DNA from: Candidatus Omnitrophota bacterium
GTDB taxonomy: Bacteria; Omnitrophota; Gorgyraeia; Tantalellales; Tantalellaceae
Direction of reading: 5' to 3'
Assembly: GCA_016783605.1 (NCBI GenBank)
Contig: JADHWG010000004.1
Location: forward strand, 1-60,061
DNA: 60,061 bases
Each line of letters opens with the position of its first letter. Position 1 is the first letter of the stretch. Position numbers and translations under genes: made by a program. The notes beneath the pieces were generated by a model. That model saw nothing but the letters and a program-made list of their open reading frames with translations, was not told where the DNA came from and ran no database searches. Below are positions 1 through 8,632 of the stretch, piece by piece.

Positions 1-29
1 TAACCCCGTAGGTTGCCCCCCCCCTTGAC

Positions 30-56
30 AACCTCGTAGGTTCAACCTACGAGGTT
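30..56. repeat. CCTCGTAGG hairpin repeat
   Basis: Two perfect 13-bp arms (AACCTCGTAGGTT and its complement) are separated by one base, just upstream of mtnA. The same CCTCGTAGG motif recurs at many intergenic sites in this window, so this is a member of a dispersed repeat family rather than a gene-specific signal. Confidence 0.9.
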
Positions 57-104
57 ACGGATCGAGGTCGCGGGCGGTTAAAGGTAAACAGATAGAGGAG
101 AATT

Positions 105-1145
105 ATGAAATATGAAACCGTAAGGTGGAGAAAAAATAATGTGGAGCTTATTGACCAAAGGATTCTTCCGGCGGAAATGAAGTATGTCAGATGCCGCCAC
201 GCGCGGGATGTTGAGTTGGCGATCAGGACGATGAAAGTTAGAGGTGCTCCGGCTATCGGGATAACGGGAGCGTATGGGGTGTATTTGGGGATAAGGAACA
301 GCCGCGCGAAAGATTTCAAAAGTTTTGAGAAAGATATAAAAAAAACAATAAAGTATTTGGGCGCTTCACGTCCGACGGCTCGGAATCTTTTTTGGGCTTT
401 GGAAAGAATGCATGAAGTGGCGAGAATTAACAAAGAAAGATCAGTTTTTAGCATAAAGAGGTTGATGCTGGCGGAAGCTCACGCCGTACTCGCCGAAGAC
501 AGGAAAATATGTAGAGCAATAGGCAAACATGGAAGCGCCCTCATTGAAAAGGGTTCTTCCATTTTAACGCATTGTAACGCGGGTGGGCTTGCCACGGCCG
601 ATTATGGAACGGCTTTAGGTGTTATTTTCGCCGCAAAGGCGAAGATACGGAAAGTTTATGTGGATGAGACGCGCCCGCGTCTACAGGGCGCGCGGCTTAC
701 CGCGTGGGAGCTTATAAAAGCCAAAGTGCCGGCCGTTTTAATTTGTGATAATATGGCGGCGTCATTAATGGCGAAAGGACAAGTTGGTGCTGTAATCGTC
801 GGAGCGGATCGGATCGCGTGTAACGGAGATACCGCCAACAAGATCGGGACATATTCTTTGGCGATAGCGGCAAAATATCACAATATACCTTTTTATGTCG
901 CGTCCCCTATATCAACTTTTGATATGTCTATTTCTTCCGGAGACCAGATCCCGATCGAGAAAAGATGCGAATCGGAAGTTAAAAAAGTTAATGGGAAATA
1001 TATTACCGTAAAAGACATAAAAGCGGAAAACCCGGCGTTTGATGTGACTCCCGGAAAACTTATTACGGGAATAATTACAGAAAAAGGCGTAGTTAAAAAC
1101 CCAAACAAAAGAAGAATAAAAAAAATATTAAATAAATGTTCGTAG
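105..1145 (+). CDS. mtnA: S-methyl-5-thioribose-1-phosphate isomerase
   Basis: The 346-residue protein converts methylthioribose-1-phosphate to methylthioribulose-1-phosphate in methionine salvage, and relatives also act on ribose-1-phosphate. RGAPAIG lies at residues 46-52. The two catalytic positions of the family are visible as Cys157 in THCNAG and Asp235 in GADRIA, followed by the NGDTANKIGTY signature. Length is typical. A GAGGAG ribosome binding site precedes the ATG. No other methionine-salvage gene is in view, so the enzyme may serve salvage of thio-sugars or nucleosides in general. thiL follows after about 40 nt, so co-transcription is likely. Confidence 0.95.
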   Translation: MKYETVRWRKNNVELIDQRILPAEMKYVRCRHARDVELAIRTMKVRGAPAIGITGAYGVYLGIRNSRAKDFKSFEKDIKKTIKYLGASRPTARNLFWALERMHEVARINKERSVFSIKRLMLAEAHAVLAEDRKICRAIGKHGSALIEKGSSILTHCNAGGLATADYGTALGVIFAAKAKIRKVYVDETRPRLQGARLTAWELIKAKVPAVLICDNMAASLMAKGQVGAVIVGADRIACNGDTANKIGTYSLAIAAKYHNIPFYVASPISTFDMSISSGDQIPIEKRCESEVKKVNGKYITVKDIKAENPAFDVTPGKLITGIITEKGVVKNPNKRRIKKILNKCS

Positions 1146-1187
1146 AAGCGGCCCTTGTGACCGCCCTTGAATAACAAATTAAAAACA

Positions 1188-2084
1188 ATGAAAGAAATTA
1201 AATTTATTGAAAATATACGAGCGCGCGCCGCCGCCGAGAAAGACGTGATTGCCGGTATCGGAGATGATGCGGCGGTGCTGAAGCATGACTCGAAACAGCA
1301 CTTGCTATGGGCGGCGGATATGCTTGTCGAGGACGTACATTTCAGCTTAAAGGACGCCTCTTTCAATAAGATCGGGCGAAAGGCTGTTGCGGTAAACATC
1401 AGCGATATCGCCGCTATGGGTGGCGTTCCGAAATATATTACGGTTAGTATCGGAGTTCCGCCCTATGTGAAAATAAGAAATTTAAACAATATTTATGACG
1501 GGATATTCAAAATTTGTAAAGCTTACGGTATATGTTTGGTCGGCGGAGATACCAATAGATCCGGCAAACTGGTAATAGATGTTTCGATCATCGGATCGGT
1601 TGAAAAAAAACGGTTGGTTTTACGCTCCGCCGCGAAAGAAGGCGATATCATTTTGGTTACCGGGCCGATCCCGGATGGAAGAAAAACTCATTTTGATTTT
1701 ACTCCGCGTCTTAAAGAGGCAAGGTTCCTCACCGGAAAATATAAGATCTCGTCAATGATAGATATTTCTGACGGTATCGCGCCCGACATTGGAAGAATCT
1801 GTTGCCAAAGTGGTGTCGGATGTGTGATATCTGAAGAAGCCGTACCGCTTTCTGAAGGTCTTTCGATAAAAGACGCCTTTTATTACGGAGAAAATTTCGA
1901 ACTTTTGTTTACCATGTCTCCGAAAGAGGCAAGGCGGCTGTTTCTCGACCTGTCGAAAAAAAACAGTTTTAAAAAAGTTTTTTTTGTTATTGGTGAAATT
2001 ACGAATAAAAATAAAGGAATGTATTCCCGCGGGAAAGAGGGAGTACTAAAGAAACTGAAAATGGAAGGATACAGGCATATTTAG
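1188..2084 (+). CDS. thiL: Thiamine-monophosphate kinase
   Basis: ThiL phosphorylates thiamine monophosphate to thiamine diphosphate, the cofactor needed by IlvB further downstream. Family motifs are GIGDDAAV near the N-terminus, the NISDIAAMGG block, GGDTNRS and SDGIAPDI. The C-terminal part is a little shorter than usual, and the whole protein is about 298 residues. The ORF track starts at TTG 1167. I prefer ATG 1188 because MKEIKFIENI aligns with the normal N-terminus, although neither start has a clear ribosome binding site. No riboswitch-like leader is apparent. A foldback repeat begins directly after the stop codon. Confidence 0.93.
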   Translation: MKEIKFIENIRARAAAEKDVIAGIGDDAAVLKHDSKQHLLWAADMLVEDVHFSLKDASFNKIGRKAVAVNISDIAAMGGVPKYITVSIGVPPYVKIRNLNNIYDGIFKICKAYGICLVGGDTNRSGKLVIDVSIIGSVEKKRLVLRSAAKEGDIILVTGPIPDGRKTHFDFTPRLKEARFLTGKYKISSMIDISDGIAPDIGRICCQSGVGCVISEEAVPLSEGLSIKDAFYYGENFELLFTMSPKEARRLFLDLSKKNSFKKVFFVIGEITNKNKGMYSRGKEGVLKKLKMEGYRHI

Positions 2085-2243
2085 GTTACACGGTACATGT
2101 TACAGGTTACACGGTACAGGTTACAGGTTGCACGTTACAGGTTACAGGTTTTCCGCCGGAGGCGGACCCGCCTCCGGCGGGAAAACGTGCAACCTGCAAC
2201 CTGCAACCTGCAACCTGCAACCTGTAACCTGTAACCTGTAACA
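2085..2243. repeat. GGTTACAGG foldback element, copy 1
   Basis: A long imperfect inverted repeat starts immediately after the thiL stop. Each arm is built from short tandem units (GTTACAG/GTTGCAG on the left, CTGCAAC/CTGTAAC on the right). The centre is a GC-rich hairpin, CCGCCGGAGGCGG with its complement. Two further copies lie at 6691-6787 and 11975-12078. The ORF called here on the minus strand is simply repeat sequence. Confidence 0.9.
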
Positions 2244-2265
2244 CGTTGCCACATTTGGTGGATTT

Positions 2266-2736
2266 ATGAATGCTAACAAAACTATTATAACCGCCTCTCC
2301 GGAGGAGACTATTCAATTGGGGGCGCGTTTTGCCGCAAAGTTAAACGCGGGGGATGTTGTCGCTCTTATCGGAGATCTGGGAAGCGGGAAAACGGTTTTT
2401 GTGAAGGGGATGGCTTTGGGGCTGGGCGTGAAAGATCCGCTTTACGTGAATAGCCCTTCGTTTGTGATCCTGAAAGAATATACGGGAAAGAAAAAATTGT
2501 ATCATTTTGACGTTTACAGGCTTGACCAAAAAGGGTTTTGTGAAACGTTGGATCATGAAAAATATTTTTATGGCGACGGTATTACCGTTATAGAATGGGC
2601 GGACAAAATTGATCTTATTTTACCGGAGGGGCATGTGAAAATAAAAATATCATATGAGGCAGGCGATAAAAGAAGTTTTCAATTTTCTCCTCCGGAAAAA
2701 TATAAAAAGATAATAGGCGATTTACGGAAGGCATAA
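2266..2736 (+). CDS. tsaE: tRNA t6A37 biosynthesis ATPase TsaE
   Basis: TsaE is the small P-loop ATPase that works with TsaB and TsaD to add threonylcarbamoyl to A37 of ANN-decoding tRNAs. The Walker A motif GDLGSGKT is at residues 36-43, followed by SPSFVILKEY, the HFDVYRLD block and EWADKI, all typical of the family. Length (156 residues) is normal. A GGTGG ribosome binding site lies just before the ATG. The tsaE stop and tsaB start abut (TAAATG), so the two are translationally coupled, matching their function in one complex. Confidence 0.95.
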   Translation: MNANKTIITASPEETIQLGARFAAKLNAGDVVALIGDLGSGKTVFVKGMALGLGVKDPLYVNSPSFVILKEYTGKKKLYHFDVYRLDQKGFCETLDHEKYFYGDGITVIEWADKIDLILPEGHVKIKISYEAGDKRSFQFSPPEKYKKIIGDLRKA

Positions 2737-3423
2737 ATGAAGATATTGGCTTTTGACACATCAACAAAGTTTTTAAGTATAGCTTGTATGGAAGATTCTT
2801 CTCCCCGAGCTGTTTATCACAAAGATGTTTGTGTTCGTCACAGTGAAATGCTGGTTGTCGAGATCAAGAACTTATTAAAGAAGTTGAATTGGAAATTGAC
2901 TGACATAGATCTAATTTGTGTAGGATCTGGCCCGGGATCTTTTACGGGGTTAAGGATCGCGTTTGCCACGCTTAAAGGGTTATGCTTGGCGGGCGGAACA
3001 AGAGTTTCCGCTATTCCGAGTATGGACGCGATGATTCGAACGCCTGCGGCGGGCGTTTACAAAAAAACCGGTAAAAAATTGATCGCGCCTTTTCTCGATG
3101 CAAGAAAAGGTAAAGTGTATACGTGTATTTATGAAATGTCGCGCGATAAAATACATAAACTTACGGATTATCTTCTTGTTCGAGCTGAAGACTTTTTAAA
3201 AGAACTGAAAGAGGAAGTTTTTTTCTTTGGAGATGCTGTTCCCAAATATGAAAAAGAATTGGTTTCTTGTAAATTTGCTCTTTTAGGCAATCATATGGAT
3301 TGGTATCCAAAAGCGGTGGAAATTGGACGCGCGGCTCTGAAGAGATCGGTAAAGAAAGCCGATGACGTTGAAACGCTTGAACCATTATATCTGTATGAAA
3401 AAGAATGCAATGTGTTAAAATAA
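2737..3423 (+). CDS. tsaB: tRNA t6A37 threonylcarbamoyltransferase complex dimerization subunit TsaB
   Basis: TsaB is the catalytically inactive ASKHA-fold partner that holds TsaD and TsaE together. Diagnostic features are the N-terminal ILAFDTSTKFLSIA strand pair, the HSEML motif and GSGPGSFTGLRI. Length (228 residues) is typical. It directly follows tsaE without a gap. In many bacteria rimI follows tsaB, but here a CCTCGTAGG hairpin and then alr come next, so rimI is absent from this cluster. Confidence 0.95.
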   Translation: MKILAFDTSTKFLSIACMEDSSPRAVYHKDVCVRHSEMLVVEIKNLLKKLNWKLTDIDLICVGSGPGSFTGLRIAFATLKGLCLAGGTRVSAIPSMDAMIRTPAAGVYKKTGKKLIAPFLDARKGKVYTCIYEMSRDKIHKLTDYLLVRAEDFLKELKEEVFFFGDAVPKYEKELVSCKFALLGNHMDWYPKAVEIGRAALKRSVKKADDVETLEPLYLYEKECNVLK

Positions 3424-3462
3424 TAAAAAACCATCGAGTGAAACACCTAATATGGTTTGCGC

Positions 3463-3515
3463 GCCCTTCGACAACCTCGTAGGTTGCTTTGCAACCTACG
3501 AGGTTGTCGAAGGGC
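3463..3515. repeat. CCTCGTAGG hairpin with 25-bp perfect arms
   Basis: Perfect 25-bp arms (starting GCCCTTCGACAACCTCG) flank a TTT loop between tsaB and alr. The core is the same CCTCGTAGG unit found elsewhere in the window, extended here by CCCTTCGACA. The alr ORF in the track begins inside this repeat because it is read through in frame. Confidence 0.9.
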
Positions 3516-3549
3516 GGGGCGGTTGATAAATAAAAAGAATAGGGATAAT

Positions 3550-4674
3550 ATGGCGGCTTATCGTCCTACTTGGGCGGAAATAAATTTGGGCGCGATAAAA
3601 CACAATTTAAATTGCATTCGTTCTTTGCTGGATCCGAAAGTGAATGTTTTGGCGGTTGTAAAGGCAAACGCTTATGGACATGGGATTTGCGAGGCGAGCC
3701 GTGTTCTTTGGGAAAACGGCGCGAATTATTTGGGAGTGGCAACCGTTGATGAGGCGCTCGGTTTAAGGAATGAGGGGATAAATGCTCCGATCTTGGTGTT
3801 GGGGGCGGTTCTTTGGGAAGAGGCAAATGCCGCAGTTAAAAACAATATCACTTTGACTTTATGTGATTCACCCCTTTTGGAAGCGCTTTTAGAAATAGCG
3901 AGACAGACGAATATTACACCGAAAGTGCATATTAAAGTGGACACGGGAATGGGAAGGATAGGAGTTTGGCACGAAGAAGCGTTTGAATTTATTCGTCAGG
4001 TGCATTCAAAGAATGAAATTGAAATGGAAGGCATATATACTCATTTTTCCGCCGCGGCGCGTGACAAATTGGTGACACAGCTTCAGATAGATTCTTTTGA
4101 GAAAATCTTGAAAAATGTCGAAAAAAGCGGTATTCGTTTAAAATACAAGCACGCCGCTAACAGTATTGCCGTGGTAGATTGGAAATTATCCCATTTAAAC
4201 ATGGTTAGGCCCGGTATTTTACTTTACGGGGTGTATCCCAAAGAAGATTTTCGCGAGAAGGTCAAACTGAAAAGCGTTATGAGTTTGAAGACTCGTATCG
4301 TACATTTGAAAGAAACTCCTCCGGGTCGGGCAATAAGTTACGGACGGACTTACATAACGCAAAAAAGGACAAAAATAGCGACGATCCCGATAGGATACGC
4401 CGACGGATATGGAAGAATATTGTCGAATAAAGCGGAAGCTTTGATCGGCGGAAAATATTCCAGAATTGTCGGGATGGTTACAATGGATCAGACTCTTATG
4501 GATGTGGGGCATATCAAGAACGTTAAGATCGGCGATGTTGTTGTTCTTATCGGGCGGCAAGGTTCTTCGTCCATCAACATTGAAAGGATCGCGAAGCTCG
4601 CCGGAACGATTCCTTATGAGATATTGTCGGCTATAACCGACAGAGTTCCGCGGATATATACCCCGTCGGTATGA
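3550..4674 (+). CDS. alr: Alanine racemase
   Basis: This PLP enzyme makes D-alanine for peptidoglycan. The PLP lysine is Lys38 in VKANAYGHG, the opposite-subunit catalytic tyrosine lies in SYGRTY, and IPIGYADGY and TMDQTLMDV match the C-terminal beta domain. The ORF track starts at 3457 inside a repeat. I place the start at ATG 3550, which follows an AGGG ribosome binding site and gives a 374-residue protein beginning MAAYRPTWAEIN, as in the family. It closes the thiL-tsaE-tsaB-alr cluster, an arrangement like that seen in other bacteria. Confidence 0.95.
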   Translation: MAAYRPTWAEINLGAIKHNLNCIRSLLDPKVNVLAVVKANAYGHGICEASRVLWENGANYLGVATVDEALGLRNEGINAPILVLGAVLWEEANAAVKNNITLTLCDSPLLEALLEIARQTNITPKVHIKVDTGMGRIGVWHEEAFEFIRQVHSKNEIEMEGIYTHFSAAARDKLVTQLQIDSFEKILKNVEKSGIRLKYKHAANSIAVVDWKLSHLNMVRPGILLYGVYPKEDFREKVKLKSVMSLKTRIVHLKETPPGRAISYGRTYITQKRTKIATIPIGYADGYGRILSNKAEALIGGKYSRIVGMVTMDQTLMDVGHIKNVKIGDVVVLIGRQGSSSINIERIAKLAGTIPYEILSAITDRVPRIYTPSV

Positions 4675-4846
4675 TGTGCTCTTGATGTGGACAAATAACC
4701 GTCAAGGATGGGATAGGGCGAAAAATTTTTCGCCCATATCTCGTAAAAGTAGGGGCACGGCATGCCGTGCCCCTACGTATTTGTTACCTGAATTGTGACA
4801 ATATACAAGGGGCGAATGATCATTCGCCCTTAAGATAACAACCTTA
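4675..4846. repeat. Intergenic palindromes between alr and ilvB
   Basis: No gene is seen between alr and the ilvB promoter. Three perfect palindromes are present. Positions 4716-4735 and 4810-4829 have the form GGGCGAA-N6-TTCGCCC. Position 4749-4776 has arms GTAGGGGCACGGCA. The first could double as a terminator for alr but lacks a clear U tract. They belong to dispersed repeat families of this genome. Confidence 0.8.
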
Positions 4847-4874
4847 TTGACAAAGTCCCGCCATGTGTTATACT
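4847..4874 (+). promoter_or_regulatory. Probable sigma70-type promoter for ilvB
   Basis: TTGACA is followed after 16 bp by TATACT, which is preceded by a TGn extended -10. It points toward ilvB and leaves a leader of about 120 nt. I see no T-box-like structure and no obvious leader peptide in that leader. This is the first gene of the amino-acid cluster, so the promoter probably drives ilvB and the genes beyond it. Confidence 0.65.
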
Positions 4875-4994
4875 TCTTACTTACGGAAATTGTGAGATTT
4901 TTGCGGCAATATTAAAGAAAATATTATTATTGTATAATAAGGTGCGAGTTTGATTGGTTTTTACATATGATTTATTAACATTGAAGGGGCGAAT

Positions 4995-6689
4995 ATGGGT
5001 AAAATCACCGGTGCTGAAATATTGATAGAAAGTCTTAAAGCAGAAGGGGTTAAGCATGTTTTTGGATATCCGGGCGGGTCAATTATTCCGCTTACGGATA
5101 AACTGTATGGAGAGAAAGAGATAAAGTTCTATCTGACGCGTCATGAGCAAGGCGCGGTACACGCCGCTGACGGATACGCGCGCGCGACCGGGAAAGTGGG
5201 TGTTTGCATCGCGACATCCGGTCCCGGAGCGACTAATCTTGTTACGGGGATCGCGACGGCCAATATGGATTCAATTCCCATTGTGGCGATTACCGGGCAG
5301 GTTAATTCTTCTCTCATCGGCAATGACGCGTTTCAAGAAGCTGATATGGTTGGGATAACGCGTCCGATCACCAAACACAACTATCTTGTGAAAGATATCA
5401 AGGATCTAGCCAGAGTGGTGAAAGAGGCGTTTCATATCGCGAGAACGGGCCGACCGGGTCCGGTTCTTATTGATCTGCCGGTGGATATTCAGTTTAAGGC
5501 GGCGGAATTTAAATATCCCAAAACAGTTGCTCTAAAGGGATATAACCCGACTTTTAAAGGACATATCGGTCAGATGAAACGGATCGTGAAAGCGATCGAG
5601 AAATCCAAGAAACCGATAATTTATGCCGGCGGGGGGATTATTCTTTCCGAAGCGAGTAAACAGCTTATTGCTTTCGCGAGAAAAACAAAAATTCCGGTAA
5701 CGACAACTTTGATGGGGTTAGGCGGATTTCCGGAAGACGATCCTTTAAGTCTCGGTATGCTCGGGATGCATGGTACCGCGTACGCGAATCATGCCGTACA
5801 GGAAGCGGATCTGATTATTGCCATCGGAGCCAGATTCGATGACCGGGTTACAGGCAGGCTTGATACTTTCGCGCCTCACGCGACGGTTGTGCATATTGAC
5901 ATAGATCCGGCAAGTGTCAGTAAAAATGTTCATGTGGATATTCCCGTTATCGGTGACGCGAAGCAAATTCTTAAAGAACTGCAGAATTTGATAAAAGAAG
6001 GAAAACATGCCGCGTGGCATAAAAAAATTGCCGAATGGCGAAAAGAAACACCGCTCGCGTATAAGCAGGACAATAAATTGAGACCTCAATATGTTATTGA
6101 AGAGATCTGTAAATTAACAAAAACCGAAGACGTTATTATTTCCACGGAAGTTGGACAAAACCAGATGTGGGCCGCGCAGTATTACACGTACACGAAGCCG
6201 AGAACTTGGATCTCGAGCGGTGGTTTGGGAACTATGGGGTACGGTTTTCCGGCCGCGCTCGGCGCGAAAGTCGGCAGACCGGAAGCGATGGTTTTTGATA
6301 TCGCCGGCGACGGGAGTATTCAGATGAATATTCAGGAATTGGCGACGGCGATGATAGAAAAAATTCCGGTAAAGATAATTATTTTGAATAACGGTTGTCT
6401 TGGGATGGTACGTCAGTGGCAGGAACTTTTTTATGATAAGCGATACGCGTTTACAACCTTAGCAAAAAAAAGTTGTACGAAGTGTCCTGATTTTGTGAAA
6501 CTGGCGGAAAGTTACGGCGCCAAAGGTGTGCGAATAACAAAAAAAGCGGATGTAAAAAAAGCTCTTGAGGTCGCGATCAAGGAAAAGGGTACGATCATTC
6601 TTGATTTTATAGTTGAAAGAGAAGAAAACGTGTTCCCGATGGTGCCGGCGGGAGAATCTATTGGTAATATGCTTCATGGATTGGCGTAA
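4995..6689 (+). CDS. ilvB: Acetolactate synthase, large catalytic subunit
   Basis: This ThDP enzyme makes 2-acetolactate or 2-aceto-2-hydroxybutyrate, the first common step of valine, leucine and isoleucine synthesis. The ThDP glutamate lies in [16 protein letters not shown], and the C-terminal ThDP/Mg motif runs from GDGSIQMN to ILNN. The FAD-binding middle domain is present. Length (564 residues) is standard. An AGGGG ribosome binding site precedes ATG 4995. The regulatory subunit ilvN follows after a foldback repeat, then ilvC and leuA, forming a BCAA pathway run. Confidence 0.96.
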   Translation: MGKITGAEILIESLKAEGVKHVFGYPGGSIIPLTDKLYGEKEIKFYLTRHEQGAVHAADGYARATGKVGVCIATSGPGATNLVTGIATANMDSIPIVAITGQVNSSLIGNDAFQEADMVGITRPITKHNYLVKDIKDLARVVKEAFHIARTGRPGPVLIDLPVDIQFKAAEFKYPKTVALKGYNPTFKGHIGQMKRIVKAIEKSKKPIIYAGGGIILSEASKQLIAFARKTKIPVTTTLMGLGGFPEDDPLSLGMLGMHGTAYANHAVQEADLIIAIGARFDDRVTGRLDTFAPHATVVHIDIDPASVSKNVHVDIPVIGDAKQILKELQNLIKEGKHAAWHKKIAEWRKETPLAYKQDNKLRPQYVIEEICKLTKTEDVIISTEVGQNQMWAAQYYTYTKPRTWISSGGLGTMGYGFPAALGAKVGRPEAMVFDIAGDGSIQMNIQELATAMIEKIPVKIIILNNGCLGMVRQWQELFYDKRYAFTTLAKKSCTKCPDFVKLAESYGAKGVRITKKADVKKALEVAIKEKGTIILDFIVEREENVFPMVPAGESIGNMLHGLA

Positions 6690-6690
6690 G

Positions 6691-6787
6691 CAAGTTGCAA
6701 GTTACAGGTTGCAAGTCACAGGTTTCCCGCCGGAGGCGGGTCCGCCTTCGGCGGAAAAACGTGAAGCCTGCAACTTGTAACCTGTAG
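6691..6787. repeat. GGTTACAGG foldback element, copy 2
   Basis: Arms are made of GTTGCAAGTTACAGG-type units, and the centre is a GC-rich stem (CCGCCGGAGGCGG). It is the same architecture as 2085-2243, inserted between ilvB and ilvN. About 75 nt of unremarkable sequence separate it from the ilvN start. Confidence 0.88.
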
Positions 6788-6864
6788 CGTGAAATACCTA
6801 TGAGATTAAAACTACCATTCGATTTCAGCAATTAACGCTCGACGACTAAAAAAGGAGATTGAAT

Positions 6865-7347
6865 ATGCCGAAATTTGTAATAACTGTTTTAGTTGAAAAT
6901 AAATTTGGAGTGTTAGCCAGAATCGCGGGGCTTTTCAGCGCGCGTGGATTTAATATTGATTCTTTGGCTGTCGGAGAAACGGAAAGTCCCGACATCTCGC
7001 GCATGACAATTGTTGTCGAAGCGGATGAGAAAATATTGGAACAGGTGAAAAAACAGTTGAATAAGCTGATCGATGTGATCAAAGTGCAGGATCTTACCGG
7101 CGGAGAATATGTCGATAGAGAACTTCTCCTGGTTAAAGTTAAATCGGAGAACACCAAAACGCGTGAGAAGATCGTACAGATTGCGGGATCCACTGGTGCT
7201 GAGATAGTTGATATGGGTAAAAAGTATCTTACAATTGAAGAAACCGGTGATGAACATAAGATCAAAGCCCTGATAGAACTTCTGAGGCCTTACGGTATTC
7301 TTGAAAGCGTAAGAGGTGGAAAGATCGCGTTAACAGCGGATAAATGA
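6865..7347 (+). CDS. ilvN: Acetolactate synthase, small regulatory subunit
   Basis: IlvN activates IlvB and confers valine feedback inhibition. The first half is an ACT domain (NKFGVLARIAGLFSARGFNI) and the C-terminal half is the usual ALS_ss_C region. ATG 6865 is preferred over the track's TTG 6859 because AAAGGAGA sits at the right distance. The protein is 160 residues, normal for the family. ilvC follows, separated by a 54-bp tandem duplication. Confidence 0.95.
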   Translation: MPKFVITVLVENKFGVLARIAGLFSARGFNIDSLAVGETESPDISRMTIVVEADEKILEQVKKQLNKLIDVIKVQDLTGGEYVDRELLLVKVKSENTKTREKIVQIAGSTGAEIVDMGKKYLTIEETGDEHKIKALIELLRPYGILESVRGGKIALTADK

Positions 7348-7352
7348 TTGGT

Positions 7353-7469
7353 CGAAAGAATTTCGACCAATCATCCTGAGAAGCTCTTGCGACGAAGGAT
7401 CTCAATCGAAAGAATTTCGACCAATCATCCTGAGAAGCTCTTGCGACGAAGGATCTCAATCGAAAGAAT
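7353..7469. repeat. 54-bp tandem duplication, two copies plus a partial third
   Basis: A 54-bp unit starting CGAAAGAATTTCGACC is repeated exactly at 7353-7406 and 7407-7460, with 9 bases of a third copy. The unit contains ATCCTGAGAAGC...CGAAGGATCTC. A similar ATCC(C/T)GAG...CGAAGGATCTC core is found in the MITE that splits intI. The duplication lengthens the ilvN-ilvC spacer. It is not a CRISPR because there are no spacers. Confidence 0.92.
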
Positions 7470-7502
7470 GATTCAATACCAAACAAACGAAGGAGAAAAA
7501 CA

Positions 7503-8492
7503 ATGGCGAAGATGTATTATGACAAAGATGCTGATATGAACACTATCAGCGGCAAAAAAGTGGCGATAATCGGTTACGGGATACAGGGACGCGGACAGGC
7601 GCTTAATTTAAGAGACAGCGGAGTTACTGTTCTGGTAAGCGAACTTGAAGGTACGGTGAATTATGAGCAAGCGGTTAAAGACGGTTTCAGTGTTTTGTCC
7701 GCGGAGGAAGCGGCGAAACAAGCTGATATTATTCAAGTTTTAACACAAGACCATGTTCAGGGAGCGGTGTATAAAAACACGATAGAAAACAATCTTAAAG
7801 AAGGAGATTCTCTTGTTTTCTCTCACGGGTTTAACATACATTTTAAACAGATCGTGCCGCCGGAAAATGTGGATGTTTTTATGGTGGCGCCGAAAGGTCC
7901 GGGAGCGTTGGTGAGAGAGATGTACGAACAGGGTAAAGGCGTTCCTTGTCTTATCGCCGTGTTTCAGGATTTCTCCGGTAAAGCGAAAGATAAAGCGCTC
8001 GCTTACGCGAAAGCTTTGGGCGGAACCAGAGCCGGTGTTATTGAAACCACGTTTAAGGAAGAAACCGAAACGGATCTTTTCGGTGAACAGGCCGTTCTTT
8101 GCGGCGGCGCGTCGGAACTTATTAAAGCCGGATTCGACACTCTTGTCGATGCCGGATATCAGCCTGAAATAGCCTATTTTGAATGTCTGCATGAGCTGAA
8201 ACTTATTACGGATCTTGTCTATAAATACGGCATTTCCGGGATGCGCAGTAGAGTTTCGGATACGGCGGAATACGGAGACATTACAAGAGGAAAAAGGATT
8301 GTCGGACCCCAAACGCGCGAGGAAATGAAAAAGATCCTTGGTGAGATCCAGTCGGGAAGTTTTGCCGATGAATGGATAAAAGAAAACAAAGAAGGCCGGC
8401 CGAATTATAACAAGATAACCGAAGAAGAAAAACAGCACAGAATCGAAAAAGTCGGAAAAGAACTTCGCGGTATGATGCCGTGGATGGAGTAA
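7503..8492 (+). CDS. ilvC: Ketol-acid reductoisomerase
   Basis: Class I KARI (329 residues) isomerises and reduces acetolactate using NAD(P)H and Mg2+. The nucleotide motif GYGIQGRG is at residues 24-31, the catalytic histidine region is HGFNIHF, and metal ligands lie in ETDLFGEQ and FECLHELK. The loop after strand beta2 reads SELEGTVNY, where NADPH enzymes usually have an Arg and two Ser residues. Here Leu48 replaces Arg, Asn53 replaces one Ser, and an acidic Glu47 is present, which suggests NADH preference. That cofactor call is inference. AAGGAG precedes the ATG. Confidence 0.95.
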   Translation: MAKMYYDKDADMNTISGKKVAIIGYGIQGRGQALNLRDSGVTVLVSELEGTVNYEQAVKDGFSVLSAEEAAKQADIIQVLTQDHVQGAVYKNTIENNLKEGDSLVFSHGFNIHFKQIVPPENVDVFMVAPKGPGALVREMYEQGKGVPCLIAVFQDFSGKAKDKALAYAKALGGTRAGVIETTFKEETETDLFGEQAVLCGGASELIKAGFDTLVDAGYQPEIAYFECLHELKLITDLVYKYGISGMRSRVSDTAEYGDITRGKRIVGPQTREEMKKILGEIQSGSFADEWIKENKEGRPNYNKITEEEKQHRIEKVGKELRGMMPWME

Positions 8493-8497
8493 GAGCC

Positions 8498-8590
8498 GTA
8501 TGTCGTATATGGTATATCGTATATCGGAAGAACTTCCCCCGTTGAAGACGGAAGCTTTTCACGATATACGATATGCGACATACGACATAC
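8498..8590. repeat. CGTATATCG foldback element
   Basis: Left arm units GTATGTCGTATATGG and right arm units GATATACGATATGCG form a long imperfect hairpin around a short centre between ilvC and leuA. A related arm fragment occurs at 43546-43584 before the HldE-type kinase gene. An AACCCCAATAGGGTTGGGTT stretch follows before leuA. Confidence 0.85.
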
Positions 8591-8632
8591 TAACCTAACC
8601 CCAATAGGGTTGGGTTCAAGAACGGGGTTTTT

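Noticed and set aside
1146-1187. TPP riboswitch before thiL
   Set aside because: The space between mtnA and thiL is far too short for an aptamer and lacks the conserved core.
2107-2316. Minus-strand ORF over the foldback element
   Set aside because: The translated sequence is just the tandem CRLQVAGCRLQV-like reading of the repeat units.
4875-4994. T-box or attenuator in the ilvB leader
   Set aside because: No T-box-like motif, no run of Leu/Val/Ile codons in a small ORF and no clear terminator/antiterminator pair could be found by eye.
7353-7469. Possible CRISPR-like repeats
   Set aside because: The units are directly adjacent with no spacers and there are only two full copies. attC sites are also not CRISPR repeats because they are spaced by whole genes.
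7740-8438. A 232-residue minus-strand ORF antisense to ilvC
   Set aside because: It lies entirely within ilvC on the opposite strand, has low-complexity Phe/Arg-rich composition and matches nothing I know; it is a shadow ORF.
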